Shown here: positions 1 through 9,431 of the stretch, piece after piece | Layout: every line of letters starts with the position of its first letter | Numbering within the stretch: the stretch's first letter is position 1 | Source: Halomicronema sp. CCY15110 | GTDB lineage: Bacteria > Cyanobacteriota > Cyanobacteriia > Phormidesmidales > Phormidesmidaceae | DNA length: 46,192 nucleotides | Assembly (NCBI RefSeq): GCF_016888165.1 | Contig: NZ_JACSWC010000299.1 | Coordinates: 1 to 46,192 of the forward strand | Direction: 5' to 3' | Translations under genes and position numbers: made by a program | The notes under the pieces: model-generated | What the model was told of the DNA's origin: nothing | The model's database searches: none | What the model saw: the letters and a program-made list of their open reading frames with translations, nothing else

Positions 1-79
1 CGCTCAACCTACCAGTATCGAGAGTTGAGCGGAGTCGAAACTCGGTTCATGGGGATCTTTTTTGCGCGCAAGTCCCTTA
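1..79. repeat. Dispersed repeat, copy 1 (cut by window edge)
   Basis: This stretch is nearly the same as 28954-29040 on the same strand. It opens with the end of one arm of an inverted repeat (CGCTCAAC, 1-8), whose partner arm GTTGAGCGGAGTCGAAAC lies at 24-41. It then continues through a shared GGGATCTTTTTTGC tract to the shared AAGTCCCT. The left arm is truncated by the window start. Small open frames across it are shared by both copies only because the DNA is repeated. It is probably a non-coding REP/MITE-like element. Confidence 0.75.
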
Positions 80-80
80 G

Positions 81-128
81 GTAGCAGGGTGGTTGGGTCA
101 CAGGGTGGTTGAGTAGCAGGGTGGCTGG
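81..128. repeat. 16-bp tandem repeat, three units
   Basis: Three consecutive 16-mers follow the pattern GTAGCAGGGTGGTTGG at 81-96, 97-112 and 113-128, differing at two to four positions. The array directly follows the dispersed repeat and lies downstream of the dapF stop codon. No coding role is apparent. Confidence 0.8.
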
Positions 129-266
129 AACGGGGCAGCAGGTCATTGAGCCTGAGGGCATACTGTCGGCAGGCACAGTTGCTCGGTCGGCCCCGATTTC
201 CTGAACCGTTCCCATTGACTACTGACTCAACACTCTACCCTCACACCCAGCCACCCTCACACCCAC

Positions 267-1121
267 TCACGCCATCGCCCCCGCAAAGACCTTCTCCGCT
301 GGGCCAGTCATGTAGACGCGGTTGTCGATCGCTGACCACTCAATTTTGAGGGGGCCACCGGGTAGCTCAACGGTGGCGGCGCGATCGCAGCGTTCGGTCA
401 ACACGCCCGCGACCAGGGAGGCGCAGGCACCCGTGCCACAGGCTAGCGTCGCCCCTGCGCCCCGTTCCCAAACGCGCATTTTCAAATAGTCGCGGCTCAT
501 GACTTCGATGAATTCCGTATTGGTGCGCTGGGGAAAAGCGGCATAATGCTCGAACTTGGGGCCGATCGTTGCCAGGTCGATGGCAGCGGCATCCTTCACA
601 AAGGTGATGCAGTGGGGATTGCCCATGCTGACGCAGGTCACTACCCAGTCTTGCTGCTCTACCGTGAGGGCTTTGCTGATGACCCGTTCGTCAGCGGCGG
701 CAAGGGTGGTGGGAATCTCGCCTGCCGTTAAAATCGGTTCGCCCATATCGACGGTGACCTGGCCATCGGGTTGCAGGGTGGGGGTGATGGTGCCGGCCAG
801 GGTATGGATGGTGTAAGCCTTGGGCGGTGCCGTCGGCAGGCCATCGGCGATTTCGAGTTCCGCGATGAACTTGGCGAGACAGCGAATCCCGTTACCGCAC
901 ATCTCCGGTTCGGAACCGTCGGAGTTGAGGATGCGCATGGTGTAGTCGGTGCCCTGCTGCCCCGGCAGCACAAAAATGACGCCATCGCCGCCAATGCCAA
1001 AATTGCGATCGCACCACTTGATGGCCTGCTCGGTGGTCAACATCAGGTCGGCTTGATGGCGATTGTCCACCAGCACAAAGTCATTCCCTAAGCCGTGATA
1101 TTTACTAAAGGCGATCGTCAT
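267..1121 (-). CDS. dapF: Diaminopimelate epimerase
   Basis: This enzyme converts LL- to meso-diaminopimelate, the last step before lysine and the cross-linking residue of peptidoglycan; it is cytosolic. The 284-residue length is normal for the family. Both catalytic cysteines are in their expected contexts: Cys75 in MCGNGIRC and Cys228 in [11 protein letters not shown]. The N-terminal [11 protein letters not shown] motif is also typical. The ATG at 1121 is preceded by an AAGGGA ribosome site. The gene is divergent from hfq at 1556; dapF and hfq are known neighbours in cyanobacteria. No oddities were seen. Confidence 0.97.
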   Translation of the reverse strand: MTIAFSKYHGLGNDFVLVDNRHQADLMLTTEQAIKWCDRNFGIGGDGVIFVLPGQQGTDYTMRILNSDGSEPEMCGNGIRCLAKFIAELEIADGLPTAPPKAYTIHTLAGTITPTLQPDGQVTVDMGEPILTAGEIPTTLAAADERVISKALTVEQQDWVVTCVSMGNPHCITFVKDAAAIDLATIGPKFEHYAAFPQRTNTEFIEVMSRDYLKMRVWERGAGATLACGTGACASLVAGVLTERCDRAATVELPGGPLKIEWSAIDNRVYMTGPAEKVFAGAMA

Positions 1122-1555
1122 TGGTTGTTCCCTTTCCCTGCTGCCATGGATTCATGGTGGTCAAACTGCTCCAGCGAGGCGATCGCTGACGCCGCTTTCC
1201 CAGCCTACGAGTCTTTGTATCGTATTATCGTAAATCGTCAGTTGACTGGATTGATCGCTGGCATGGATGCCGACATCGAACGAGTTGGCGGGCGGTGACG
1301 GCGGCGCGGGCGATCGGGCACCAGCCCCCTTGGGTCGAAGCGTTGAGAGACGTGATTTAACAACTCGCAAGGAAAACTGGGAAAGCAATTTATCCCCGAT
1401 AGGACAAACGGTTCAGCATTTGATTACGACCTTTGTAAGGCGCAATGAAAAGCCCGAGGTGACTGACTTTCACGAAGTTTGTCAATCCCCGCCAAAGGTG
1501 GGTACCCTTAGACGCAGTATCAGTTGTTTATAAGCAGTATCCCCTGCTGATTGCC
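1122..1555. other. Intergenic region dapF-hfq
   Basis: These 434 bases lie between the divergent dapF and hfq genes and must hold both promoters. I could not assign convincing -35/-10 pairs, and the open frames crossing it resemble nothing. HIP1-type GCGATCG motifs occur. No RNA gene or repeat was recognised. Confidence 0.5.
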
Positions 1556-1771
1556 ATGGCTTTAGATCTGGAAACTGGCTTACCGAGTACGCGCCTATTG
1601 CAAAGCTACATGCGCGACAAAAAGACCGTTGAGGTGAAACTCGTCACCGGCGACACGGTGATTGGCACCCTTGCTTGGCAAGATCCACAATGTATCTGTG
1701 TGGATGTCGATGGCGTGCCGAATATGCTCTGGCGCTCCGCCCTCGCCTCCATGAAAAGTACATCGGCGTAA
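1556..1771 (+). CDS. hfq: Cyanobacterial Hfq-like protein
   Basis: The 71-residue protein has the layout of the short divergent cyanobacterial Hfq. It has an N-terminal segment GLPSTRLLQSYMRD, then a first Sm-like strand pattern (VEVKLVTGDTVIGTLAWQD) and a second strand region ending in a short tail. Cyanobacterial Hfq proteins form Sm-fold hexamers but poorly conserve the RNA-binding residues of enterobacterial Hfq; in Synechocystis Hfq is linked to motility and type IV pili (family knowledge). Position beside dapF supports the call. The start is the first ATG in frame; no strong ribosome site is visible. Confidence 0.85.
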   Translation: MALDLETGLPSTRLLQSYMRDKKTVEVKLVTGDTVIGTLAWQDPQCICVDVDGVPNMLWRSALASMKSTSA

Positions 1772-1880
1772 CCATGTGCTAGCGTCATAGCCATAGTGAG
1801 CGAGTCTCGGCTAACAAGCTGAATCTGCTGAACAGCCCGAGTGGAACGAGTTTTGTATTGATTACCCAGCCTTGATTGCC

Positions 1881-2810
1881 ATGAAACAGACCTTTTCGTT
1901 CTATGGATTGCCAGGGCTGAATGCGGCTCTCAAGCGGTTTCAGTTTTCTTGGAAAGCGGTCATCTTTATGGCCTTAGCGGGCGCGGTGACGTTGTTTGTA
2001 ACGTTGGCGCATCGTCCGGCTTATGCGGCTTATGATGTGCAGATTCGGCCAGCGGGGCCGAGCCAAGGGGATACCGTCGCCATCATTACTACTGAGAGCG
2101 CAGCGGCGAGTGCGCCTACTGTGCGCATCAACGATACGACTTACCCCACCTTTGCGATTGGCGAGGGGCGCTATCGGACCTTTTTGCCCACCAGCCCACT
2201 CCATGCCTCGGGGGAATACATCATTAAGGTGGAGGGGCCAAAAGGGCTGCGAAATCCGATGGTGTGGCTAAGCGATCGCAATTTCCGCACCCAGTACATC
2301 AATCTTGGCCCTGGGCAAAGTGACCTAGGCACCGATCATGAATTCGATCGCGTCGATGCGTTCAAACAAATTCAGAGTCCAGAAAAGTTTTGGAGTGGCC
2401 CATTTCGGCGACCCAGTCAGGGGCGAGTGAGCTCCGAATATGGCGTTCGGCGCTATTACAATGGCGTCTTTGCCAACGATTATTACCATCGAGGCGTGGA
2501 CTACGCGGCTCCGGTGGGGACTCCGGTGGTAGCTCCAGCGGCGGGTCGCATTGCGCTAGTCGGGCGGGTTTCCCAAGGGTTCGAACTGCACGGCAACACC
2601 ATTGGGCTCGATCATGGCCAAGGGGTGAAAAGCATTTTCATTCACCTCAACAGCATCAATGTGAACGAGGGCGACTTTGTGCAGGCCGGGCAAGTGATTG
2701 GCACCATCGGGAACACAGGGGCTTCCACCGGGCCGCATCTGCATTGGGGACTCTACGTCAACGATGTGGCAGTCGATCCGGCTCCCTGGCGCAACGGCAC
2801 CATCGAGTAG
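1881..2810 (+). CDS. M23-family peptidoglycan endopeptidase, membrane-targeted
   Basis: This 309-residue protein is a likely cell-wall hydrolase or LytM-type activator. A hydrophobic segment near residues 29-48 (VIFMALAGAVTLFVTL) followed by AYA looks like a signal peptide or anchor. The middle part resembles an Ig-like domain. The C-terminal third is a peptidase M23 domain with the metal-binding patterns YHRGVDYAAPVGTPV and GPHLHWGLYVN, plus the FIHLNSINVNEGDFVQAGQVIG block. The His-x-x-x-Asp and His-x-His ligands are present, so it is probably catalytically active. ATG 1881 is preferred over an upstream in-frame TTG at 1872. It follows hfq by about 110 bases and may be cotranscribed. Confidence 0.9.
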   Translation: MKQTFSFYGLPGLNAALKRFQFSWKAVIFMALAGAVTLFVTLAHRPAYAAYDVQIRPAGPSQGDTVAIITTESAAASAPTVRINDTTYPTFAIGEGRYRTFLPTSPLHASGEYIIKVEGPKGLRNPMVWLSDRNFRTQYINLGPGQSDLGTDHEFDRVDAFKQIQSPEKFWSGPFRRPSQGRVSSEYGVRRYYNGVFANDYYHRGVDYAAPVGTPVVAPAAGRIALVGRVSQGFELHGNTIGLDHGQGVKSIFIHLNSINVNEGDFVQAGQVIGTIGNTGASTGPHLHWGLYVNDVAVDPAPWRNGTIE

Positions 2811-2836
2811 TCATGGCAACCTGTCGGGAAACGATG

Positions 2837-3763
2837 CTAACTCTGGTCGTTGGCGGAACTTGAGGCCGCCTTTGGCAGTGAAGGGAACTGAGCGCAGCGA
2901 TCGCTGGGAAGTCCCTGAATATCAGTCGGCAAGCAGAATAGGTCTCCCGCTTGGTAATACTGCTTGAGTTCCCCTTGCGACATGCCCGCCGAGGCGGTGG
3001 TGATGTACAAGTCGGTCAGGTGGGGGCCGCCAAAGGTACAGGCCGTAACCAAGGGCACGGGCAATGGAATCCGCTGCATCACTTGGCCATGGGGGTCAAA
3101 GCGGATGACACAACTGCCATTCCACATTGCTGACCAGAGGCAGCCTTCGGCGTCAACAGTCAACCCGTCGGGGTAAAACGGCTCGTCGGTGAGGTCAATG
3201 AACGGACGGCGATCGCTGATGGCCCCACTTTCGGCCTCAAAGTGATACACATAGATGGTTTGGCGGGGGGTATCGGTGAGATAAAACCGACTCCGATCAG
3301 GACTCCATCCCAACCCGTTCGCAATCGATAGTCCGGTTGCCATTTGCTGGAGGGTGCCATCGCGATCGTAACGATACAAATTAGCCAGGGGCTGTTCGTC
3401 GTTGTTCATCGTGCCAATCCATAAGCGACCGCGATCGTCGCAGCGCCCGTCGTTCAATCGGTTATTAGGGAGATGCGCTTCAATCGGCATGATCGGAGTC
3501 ACCTGCTCAGTGGGCAGATTGAGTTGGCCCAACCCGTTTTCTTGAGCCACGATCAGATGATCCCGATCGCCCAAAAATAAGCCACTGACCAGCGTATCCA
3601 GTTCAATGAAGGTATCCACCGCAGTCGCGGGATCAAAGGTGTGGACGCGGCGATTATAAATATCGACCCAGTGCAGCACTTGCCGCTCAGCATCCCAAAG
3701 GGGGCCTTCGCCCAGACGGGCACGCACTGAGAGGACGTTCTGAATGGCAGCATCGGCAGGCAT
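2837..3763 (-). CDS. SMP-30/gluconolactonase-family lactonase
   Basis: The 308-residue protein is a six-bladed beta-propeller of the SMP-30/gluconolactonase/LRE family, which hydrolyses sugar lactones using a bound divalent metal. Family hallmarks are visible in order: RLGEGPLWD with the metal-ligand Glu19, NNRLNDGRCDDRGRLWIGT in the middle, ANGLGWSPD, and YPDGLTVDAEGCLW with the catalytic Asp region. It lies 12 bases downstream of a glucose-dehydrogenase-like SDR gene on the same strand. The pair could turn glucose into gluconolactone and then gluconate (inference from context). The exact lactone substrate is not determined by sequence. Confidence 0.88.
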   Translation of the reverse strand: MPADAAIQNVLSVRARLGEGPLWDAERQVLHWVDIYNRRVHTFDPATAVDTFIELDTLVSGLFLGDRDHLIVAQENGLGQLNLPTEQVTPIMPIEAHLPNNRLNDGRCDDRGRLWIGTMNNDEQPLANLYRYDRDGTLQQMATGLSIANGLGWSPDRSRFYLTDTPRQTIYVYHFEAESGAISDRRPFIDLTDEPFYPDGLTVDAEGCLWSAMWNGSCVIRFDPHGQVMQRIPLPVPLVTACTFGGPHLTDLYITTASAGMSQGELKQYYQAGDLFCLPTDIQGLPSDRCAQFPSLPKAASSSANDQS

Positions 3764-3775
3764 AGGCGCAAAAAT

Positions 3776-4579
3776 TCAAGCCGACCACGGCTCGCGAAAA
3801 TCAGCATAAAGGGTCAAACCACCGTCAATGTAAAGGGTTTGCCCCGTAATGTAGGTGGCTTCGTCTGAGAGCAAAAAGGCGGCAGCGGCAGCCATTTCTT
3901 CAGGGGTGCCAGGACGCCCGAGCGGAATATGACCGTTCACGGCGGCTTCCTCTTGCGGATCATCGACCCAATCGTCGTTGATGGGGGTTTCGGTGGCACC
4001 AGGCGCGATCGCATTAACGCGAATGCCTGAGCGCGCGTATTCCAGCGCCAACGTGCGGGTGAGGTTCCCCATGCCCCCTTTGCTGATGGCGTAGCTGATG
4101 TACTGGGGGCGCGGGATCACCTCATGCACACTCGAAACATTGATGATGCTGCCCGGTTGCGACTGCTCTAAAAACTGCTGAATGGCGGCTCGCGCACAGA
4201 GGTAAGCCCCCCGCAGATTGACATTAATGACTGTATCAAAATCATCAGTGCTGACTTCATGGGAGGCGGCTTCTATTTGAATACCGGCATTATTGACCAA
4301 GATGTCGAGGCGGCCAAACGTGGCGATCGCGGTGGCAAAGAGGTGTTTGATCTCAGCCGCTTGGGAAACGTCCGCTTGCACCTTGAGGGTTTGCCTCTGA
4401 TAGCCAGCCGCTGCGGCTCCTTCATGGGCTTGTTGCGCTGTCGTCTCAGCACCGGCGGTATCACTGCGATAATTGATCACCACATGGCAGCCTTCGGCGG
4501 CTAGTCGCACTGCGATCGCTTGCCCAATGCCCGAACTTGCCCCGGTGACGATCGCGGTCTTCCCTTGCAATCCTTTCAT
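3776..4579 (-). CDS. SDR-family oxidoreductase, glucose 1-dehydrogenase-like
   Basis: This is a 267-residue classical short-chain dehydrogenase. Visible features are the nucleotide-binding TGASSGIG (residues 12-19), NNAG (96-99), a Ser at 149-150, the catalytic Tyr163-x3-Lys167 pair (YAISK), the PGATETP loop and a C-terminal YITGQTLYIDGG. Overall it is closest in pattern to Bacillus-type glucose 1-dehydrogenases, which oxidise beta-D-glucose with NAD(P). ATG 4579 is chosen because AGGTG stands six bases before it; a GTG at 4588 is also possible. It is the first gene of a pair with the gluconolactonase-like gene. Substrate specificity is inferred from pattern and neighbour, not proven. Confidence 0.85.
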   Translation of the reverse strand: MKGLQGKTAIVTGASSGIGQAIAVRLAAEGCHVVINYRSDTAGAETTAQQAHEGAAAAGYQRQTLKVQADVSQAAEIKHLFATAIATFGRLDILVNNAGIQIEAASHEVSTDDFDTVINVNLRGAYLCARAAIQQFLEQSQPGSIINVSSVHEVIPRPQYISYAISKGGMGNLTRTLALEYARSGIRVNAIAPGATETPINDDWVDDPQEEAAVNGHIPLGRPGTPEEMAAAAAFLLSDEATYITGQTLYIDGGLTLYADFREPWSA

Positions 4580-4722
4580 GATGGTCACCTGTGGCTCAAA
4601 CCTGATTTATCTATTGCTAACGTAAGGCGCATTGAAAACTCGGACATCTCCTGAGGGAAAGAGATTTTTCTTGCCCATCCGTTCTGTTGGGTGGCTGACT
4701 ACCTTCCACCGTTAACCGAGGA

Positions 4723-5616
4723 TCAGCGCGACGCAATTGCCAGCAAACCAGTCATGAGGCCCCGGCAACTGTGAGTCATGAAGTCGAGGTCAAGGGTGTC
4801 GAGGCGATCGCTGGGCTGGTGATAATGCGGGTTGCGTAAAAAGGCGGTGTCGGTCACCATCAACGCCGGATAGCCACAGTCCCAAAATGCGGCGTGGTCG
4901 CTCTGGCGGGTCGCTGGTATGGCCTGACCGCGATTCGGCACTGGCAGGTACTCGCAAGCGGCCCCGGCTTGTCGTATATGCTGTCGCAGTCGCTGCATTT
5001 TTCTCAGGGTTGTGAGATTGCCCACTAGGGCCAGGTAATCGCCCCGGTTGGGATATATCTGCGCCAGCAGCGGCGTTGGGTAGCTCTGGCTGTGGAGGGT
5101 GCGATCGCAATAGCCCAGCATCTCTAGCGACAGCATGAGATGCACTGATTGGTTTTGCGCCTGCAAGCTCTGGGCGTAGGCCCGACTGCCCAACAGGCCA
5201 TACTCCTCTAGATCAAAGGCGACGCACCAAACGGGGCGCGACAACGGTTGGGTCGCCAGATAATGGGCTAGCTCTAACAAGACAGCCACGCCACTGGCAT
5301 TATCATCAGCCCCCGGAGTACCCGGCACCGTGTCATAGTGTGCCCCAATAATTAACGGCGAGGCGGCCCTCTGGGCTGGGGCGGTCGCGGGCAATTGCAC
5401 AATCCAGTTGTGATGTTCGCGCGATCGCATCTCAAAGGGATGACCGATCACGGTGCCCACGACGGCCAATTGGCTGTGGATATATTGCTGGGCGAGATAA
5501 TGACTGCCAGCGGCGAAATAGGGATCGCGATCGCCCACCAAATTTTTCAAATGAGCTAAGAGACGGGCTTTGACTAATTCATGGGTTGGCAGCCTCCCCG
5601 CATCCTGGTGTGCCAT
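4723..5616 (-). CDS. M28-family zinc aminopeptidase
   Basis: The 297-residue protein is a dizinc peptidase of family M28, which removes N-terminal amino acids or cyclises N-terminal glutamine depending on subfamily. Metal and catalytic blocks are visible: [19 protein letters not shown] (His93, Asp95, Asp104/105), [10 protein letters not shown] with the general-base Glu, LSLEMLGY, and a C-terminal [16 protein letters not shown] followed by NPHYHQPSD carrying the last His ligand. No signal peptide is evident, so it is probably cytosolic. ATG 5616 has AGGGA six bases upstream. It is divergent from rlpA. Confidence 0.88.
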   Translation of the reverse strand: MAHQDAGRLPTHELVKARLLAHLKNLVGDRDPYFAAGSHYLAQQYIHSQLAVVGTVIGHPFEMRSREHHNWIVQLPATAPAQRAASPLIIGAHYDTVPGTPGADDNASGVAVLLELAHYLATQPLSRPVWCVAFDLEEYGLLGSRAYAQSLQAQNQSVHLMLSLEMLGYCDRTLHSQSYPTPLLAQIYPNRGDYLALVGNLTTLRKMQRLRQHIRQAGAACEYLPVPNRGQAIPATRQSDHAAFWDCGYPALMVTDTAFLRNPHYHQPSDRLDTLDLDFMTHSCRGLMTGLLAIASR

Positions 5617-5829
5617 ATCAGTCCCTTAACGCAATTTAAAAATCCGTTAAACTTTCTCGAAAACGCTTGCTCAGCACAGATCAGACGCCATGAGTCTGCC
5701 ATAAGACTGATCCCCAAGGGGAAAATAACTGTTTATACTGAATGGCTAAAGCAATTTTGTATCCGGTTACACGGATATAAAACTCATTGCTACGCTCAAT
5801 CTACAGGTCTTGGCCTCTGCCAAATAGTT

Positions 5830-7044
5830 ATGGAAATTCTAGGAATTGTTTGGGCAGCGTCAATTATTTGTCCGGCATCTGCCGCTGCTAAGTCTACCCA
5901 GGGAATCTGTTTTGCGCCGACTCAACAATACGAATCTTTGCTTGCGCCGGAGTTGCCAGAGTGGCTACAGTCGCAACTTCCGGTTGATGACTGGGCCGTG
6001 TCCACCGAGAGAGCACTGAAATCGGATGTTGTCTGGCGTTCACATTGGGGCAGCGGTACGCTGGATGCCGACCTCAGCGGCCTAGAAACATCAGCTCCGC
6101 TCGATACCTTGGAACCGGCCATTGGCGTCGCTCTGACCAGTTTTAAACCAGTGACTGCGTCTCCAACGGTGGCGATCGATCCCCCCGTCGAGGCTGCCGA
6201 AAACGTTTTCCTTGACGAGAAGTGGCATAGTTGGTCTGCGGTGGCGGCAGTCCGGGTCGAACCGAGCCTCCCAGAGCCACCAGTCGTCTCAACCCCGCTC
6301 CCCCGCCACTGTCTGTCAGATGCGGCGGTGACTTATCAACCCAGTGCCCTCGCCATCAAAGCCTCTCCGAAATACACCGTTTGGGTGCATAACCATTTGG
6401 TCGGTGAGGTGGCCGGACAGGTCGCTGCCGAAAAAATTGCGGCCAAACTGCGATCGCTGATCCAGTCAGGCACATTGCAACCAGAGCAGCTGATGCCACT
6501 GGTGGGGCCAGACTTTATCGGCATTGCCCACGACAATGATTTGTTGTTGGTGGTGGATGAGGCCCTGCAACCACATCCCGAGGTGCCCGCAGCGGTGACG
6601 GCGGTGCAGTGGGTCAATAACCTGCGCAGCGCCTTAAATGCAGCGCCCATGGGGTTAGCCCAAGTGCAAATGGTGCTCAACGGCCTGATGGAAACCTCCG
6701 AAACGTTATATGGCACAGCATCATGGTACGGCCCCTATTTTCATGGTCGCCAAACGGCCAATGGCGAGATTTTTGATGAGAATGAACTAACGGCAGCCCA
6801 CAAGTCCCTGCCGTTCAATACTCGGCTCAAAGTAACAAACCGCATGAATGGTCGCTCGGTGGTGGTGCGGATTAACGATCGCGGGCCTTACATCGGTCAG
6901 CGATCGCTCGATTTGTCCAAAGCGGCGGCAAACTGCTTGGGCAGCACCCAGGACGGCGTCGTGCCCTATGAGGCAGTGATTCTAGCACCCGCTACCAGAC
7001 CCGAATTAGGCGATTTCACGACTGCGCAGCTCACGTTGGACTAG
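5830..7044 (+). CDS. rlpA: RlpA-like septal ring protein with double-psi beta-barrel domain
   Basis: The mature part ends in a double-psi beta-barrel RlpA domain, about residues 287-390, with the typical [19 protein letters not shown] opening and the [19 protein letters not shown] block containing catalytic-type Asp. RlpA proteins act on denuded glycan strands at the division site or are structural septal proteins. I start the gene at ATG 5830 (404 residues) because it gives a clean signal peptide ([18 protein letters not shown]). The open frame runs upstream to 5581, but that part overlaps the divergent M28 gene and looks non-coding. The 250-residue middle is low complexity and Pro/Val-rich, followed by a periplasmic region found in other cyanobacterial RlpA proteins. 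Confidence 0.87.
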   Translation: MEILGIVWAASIICPASAAAKSTQGICFAPTQQYESLLAPELPEWLQSQLPVDDWAVSTERALKSDVVWRSHWGSGTLDADLSGLETSAPLDTLEPAIGVALTSFKPVTASPTVAIDPPVEAAENVFLDEKWHSWSAVAAVRVEPSLPEPPVVSTPLPRHCLSDAAVTYQPSALAIKASPKYTVWVHNHLVGEVAGQVAAEKIAAKLRSLIQSGTLQPEQLMPLVGPDFIGIAHDNDLLLVVDEALQPHPEVPAAVTAVQWVNNLRSALNAAPMGLAQVQMVLNGLMETSETLYGTASWYGPYFHGRQTANGEIFDENELTAAHKSLPFNTRLKVTNRMNGRSVVVRINDRGPYIGQRSLDLSKAAANCLGSTQDGVVPYEAVILAPATRPELGDFTTAQLTLD

Positions 7045-7174
7045 TACCCATCGGGAATTGGCCCGACTCGCAGCCTGGTTGCCCTCAGATTCGTACTTTT
7101 AACCGAGGGCGATTTCATACAAAACGTTAAGATAAGCAACGAAACCACTTGAAACAGCGGTAGAGGTTGAGCCT

Positions 7175-7447
7175 ATGGCATCATCTAACGTCGAAATTTA
7201 CACTTGGAGCAGCTGTCCCTTCTGCATTCGCGCGAAAGCACTCTTAGATCGCAAAGGAGTTGAGTACACCGAATATTGCATTGACGGAGATGAGGCCGCC
7301 CGCGCTCAGATGGCAGAGCGGACTCATGGCAAACGCTCCTTACCGCAAATTTTTATTGATGATCAGCACATTGGTGGCTGCGACGAACTCCATGGCCTTG
7401 ATCGGCAAGGAGAATTAGATGCGCTGCTATCAACAGCACAAGCCTAA
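7175..7447 (+). CDS. grxC: Glutaredoxin, dithiol class (GrxC type)
   Basis: This 90-residue protein is a thioredoxin-fold glutaredoxin that reduces disulfides and mixed glutathione disulfides. It has the CPFC active site at Cys14-Cys17 in the context WSSCPFCIRAKALL, the cis-proline region SLPQIFIDDQHIGG and the GCDEL glutathione-binding turn. Length is normal. The ATG at 7175 follows an AGAGG ribosome site. It is convergent with hpf, separated by a hairpin at 7513-7545. Confidence 0.95.
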   Translation: MASSNVEIYTWSSCPFCIRAKALLDRKGVEYTEYCIDGDEAARAQMAERTHGKRSLPQIFIDDQHIGGCDELHGLDRQGELDALLSTAQA

Positions 7448-7512
7448 CTGCAACGCGGCGACAGGCCCCGTGGGGCAAGCCCCGTTCATACAGCCAAGGG
7501 GATAGCTGTCAT

Positions 7513-7545
7513 GAGCCCCCTCTGAGTAATCTTCAGAGGGGGCTC
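7513..7545. terminator. Hairpin between convergent grxC and hpf
   Basis: A 13-bp perfect inverted repeat, GAGCCCCCTCTGA and its complement, encloses a 7-base loop. It sits between two converging genes, so a bidirectional terminator is the natural reading. Neither flank has a long T run, so it is not a textbook intrinsic terminator. Confidence 0.65.
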
Positions 7546-7581
7546 ACCTTAAGCCCAAGTCGTAGCCATGGAGATCATGGA

Positions 7582-8211
7582 TCAAGCAACGTCTGCCGTG
7601 TGTGGTTCAGCAGCGGCCTGCTGGTCGTTGTGATGCTGCCGGGGCTGCAAGAGGCCGTAACCACCATGGTTGCGTTCATACACCACGTTGATCTCGCCCG
7701 TTTCAGCATTGGAGAACATGTAGAAATCATGGTCTACCAACTCCAGTTGCTCTAGCGCTTCCGCGACGGTCATCGGGGGCATGGAGAAGTACTTGGTTCT
7801 CAACACTGCGTCCGGTAGCGTCGGCGCTTTGTTCAACAGAGCGGAAACATCGGCGGTGGGGCTATCGGTGCTCAGCAAAGCATCATTAGGCTTCACAGAG
7901 GAGGTATTGCGACCGTTGCGCTTTTCTTTGTATTTCCGTAGTTGCCGGGTGATTTTGTTGGCGACTAGATCAATACTGGCGTAGAGATTTTCGCTACGTT
8001 CTTCAGCCCGAACCACTGCACCGTTAATGTACAACGTGACTTCTGCGCTCTGTTGGGGAGGAGTCTTCCCGTTCTTAGCCACAGATAAGTTGACGTCTAC
8101 CTCGTTCGTCAAATGCTTGAAATGATTGACGGCTTTGGTAATCTTTTGGTCAACGTAACTGCGGATGGCATCCGTGATCTCGATGTTCTTGCCTTGAATC
8201 ACGAGCTTCAT
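7582..8211 (-). CDS. hpf: Long-form ribosome hibernation factor (HPF/LrtA)
   Basis: The protein is 209 residues when started at ATG 8211, which has a strong GGAGG site seven bases upstream; the frame continues to 8310 but that would overlap the divergent lipB leader. It begins with the S30AE fold (MKLVIQGKNIEITDAIRSYVDQKI), which binds the 30S decoding region. It ends with the C-terminal domain that joins two 30S subunits into 100S dimers, around FSMPPMTVAEALEQLELVDHDFYMFSN. The two are linked by a Ser/Asn/Asp-rich stretch. The cyanobacterial homologue lrtA is light-repressed and its long 5' leader influences mRNA stability (known for the family); about 150 bases upstream here could play that part. 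Confidence 0.93.
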   Translation of the reverse strand: MKLVIQGKNIEITDAIRSYVDQKITKAVNHFKHLTNEVDVNLSVAKNGKTPPQQSAEVTLYINGAVVRAEERSENLYASIDLVANKITRQLRKYKEKRNGRNTSSVKPNDALLSTDSPTADVSALLNKAPTLPDAVLRTKYFSMPPMTVAEALEQLELVDHDFYMFSNAETGEINVVYERNHGGYGLLQPRQHHNDQQAAAEPHTADVA

Positions 8212-8363
8212 AGAGTCGCCTCCGTTGCGATATTCTTTTGATACTCTCACCGTAGCAATATTGTATTCTGCACGACAGGCAGCTTCAAGAACTTTTGCAT
8301 CCGTTGACAATTTTTGATTTCCTTTTCACGAATATTCCCATCCAACCTACTTTTGCCGTGTTA

Positions 8364-9086
8364 ATGGACAGTGAGTTAACTCCGACCTGGGGGCAGGTGA
8401 CTGCGCTGACGGGTTGTCACCTTTATCGCTGCGGCGAGGTGCCCTATGAAACGGCTTGGCAATGGCAACAACGATTGCTGGCCCAGAGGCGGGCCCAGCC
8501 TGAGCAACCGGATACATTGCTGCTGTTAGAACATCCGGCGGTGTATACCCTGGGGCAAGGGGCGGACGATCGCTTCCTCAAATTTACGCCGCAGCCGGGG
8601 CTGCCACCCGTGATCAAAATTGAGCGGGGGGGGGAGGTGACGTACCACTGCCCCGGCCAACTCGTGGGGTATCCGATCCTAAATCTGCGGCGGCACCAGC
8701 CCGATTTGCATTGGTATCTGCGCCAGCTTGAAGAGGTGATTATGCGGACGGTGGCGGCGTTTGGCCTGATGGGGGAACGGGTGAGCGGGCTGACGGGGGT
8801 GTGGATCGCGGGCTATAAAGTGGCGGCGATCGGCATTAAGGTCAGTCGCTGGATCACGATGCACGGCCTGGCGTTGAATATCAATCCTGATCTTTCGGGA
8901 TTCCAAAATATTGTGCCCTGCGGCATTAGTGATAAACCCGTCGGCAGCTTGGCCCAGTTCATGCCAGGAATTACGCGCCAACAGGTGCAGCCAGTTTTAG
9001 AACAGCAGTTTGCGGAGGTTTTTCAACTGCAGCTTTGGCCCCAAGACCCGGCTCAGTTAAGGGCGATCGCGGCCCCACCAGGGTAG
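8364..9086 (+). CDS. lipB: Octanoyl-ACP:protein octanoyltransferase
   Basis: LipB moves octanoate from acyl carrier protein to lipoyl domains, the first step of lipoate attachment; LipA then inserts sulfur. With ATG 8364 the protein has 240 residues, normal for the family. An upstream start at 8295 would overlap the alternative 5' end of hpf and is less likely. Key blocks are [17 protein letters not shown] (residues 88-104), [16 protein letters not shown] with catalytic Lys152, and NIVPCGI with catalytic Cys186. Everything needed for activity is present. Confidence 0.94.
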   Translation: MDSELTPTWGQVTALTGCHLYRCGEVPYETAWQWQQRLLAQRRAQPEQPDTLLLLEHPAVYTLGQGADDRFLKFTPQPGLPPVIKIERGGEVTYHCPGQLVGYPILNLRRHQPDLHWYLRQLEEVIMRTVAAFGLMGERVSGLTGVWIAGYKVAAIGIKVSRWITMHGLALNINPDLSGFQNIVPCGISDKPVGSLAQFMPGITRQQVQPVLEQQFAEVFQLQLWPQDPAQLRAIAAPPG

Positions 9087-9431
9087 GGGGGAGGGCAATT
9101 TTCTCTGGCGAAGGTACCGCCGATGCGATGGGGGTGGGTTCGCGTTACAGTAATGATACTGACAAGGTGTATTTACGCTTAGCGATATTGCCATCCTGAC
9201 AATTTGCATGAGCTAGGTTGTCAGCGGATGAAACGGCCATGCAGGCAGTTGGCTAGCGCTAACTGGCACAATCCATCAGTCATCTGACCAGATTACAGAT
9301 CCTTGGCGGGTATCGGCGAGGGCCGACTTTTGTCGGCCACAGCAGTCGGCATTTTTGCTCAAAGCCAATAGTCGGACTGGTTTAGCACAGATTAAGTCAT
9401 TGGTGGTGCTGCCAGTCGGTAACAGTTTTCA
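9087..9431. other. Intergenic region after lipB with alternative hairpins
   Basis: There is no gene in these 345 bases. At 9321-9338 a GGCCGAC/GTCGGCC stem closes a TTTT loop. A second GTCGGC (9346-9351), directly followed by ATTTTT, could pair with the same left arm instead. This could be the lipB terminator or a leader structure for the next gene; nothing else is recognised. Confidence 0.5.

Noticed and set aside
9-215. Minus-strand frame of 68 codons near the window start
   Set aside because: Runs through the dispersed repeat and the tandem array; its similarity to the frame at 28899-29081 comes from repeated DNA, not from a conserved protein.
5581-5829. N-terminal extension of the RlpA frame
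   Set aside because: Overlaps the divergent M28 gene and would bury the signal peptide; ATG 5830 gives a normal exported protein.
8212-8310. N-terminal extension of the hibernation-factor frame
   Set aside because: ATG 8211 has a strong GGAGG site and matches the usual start of the family; the extension would overlap the alternative lipB start.
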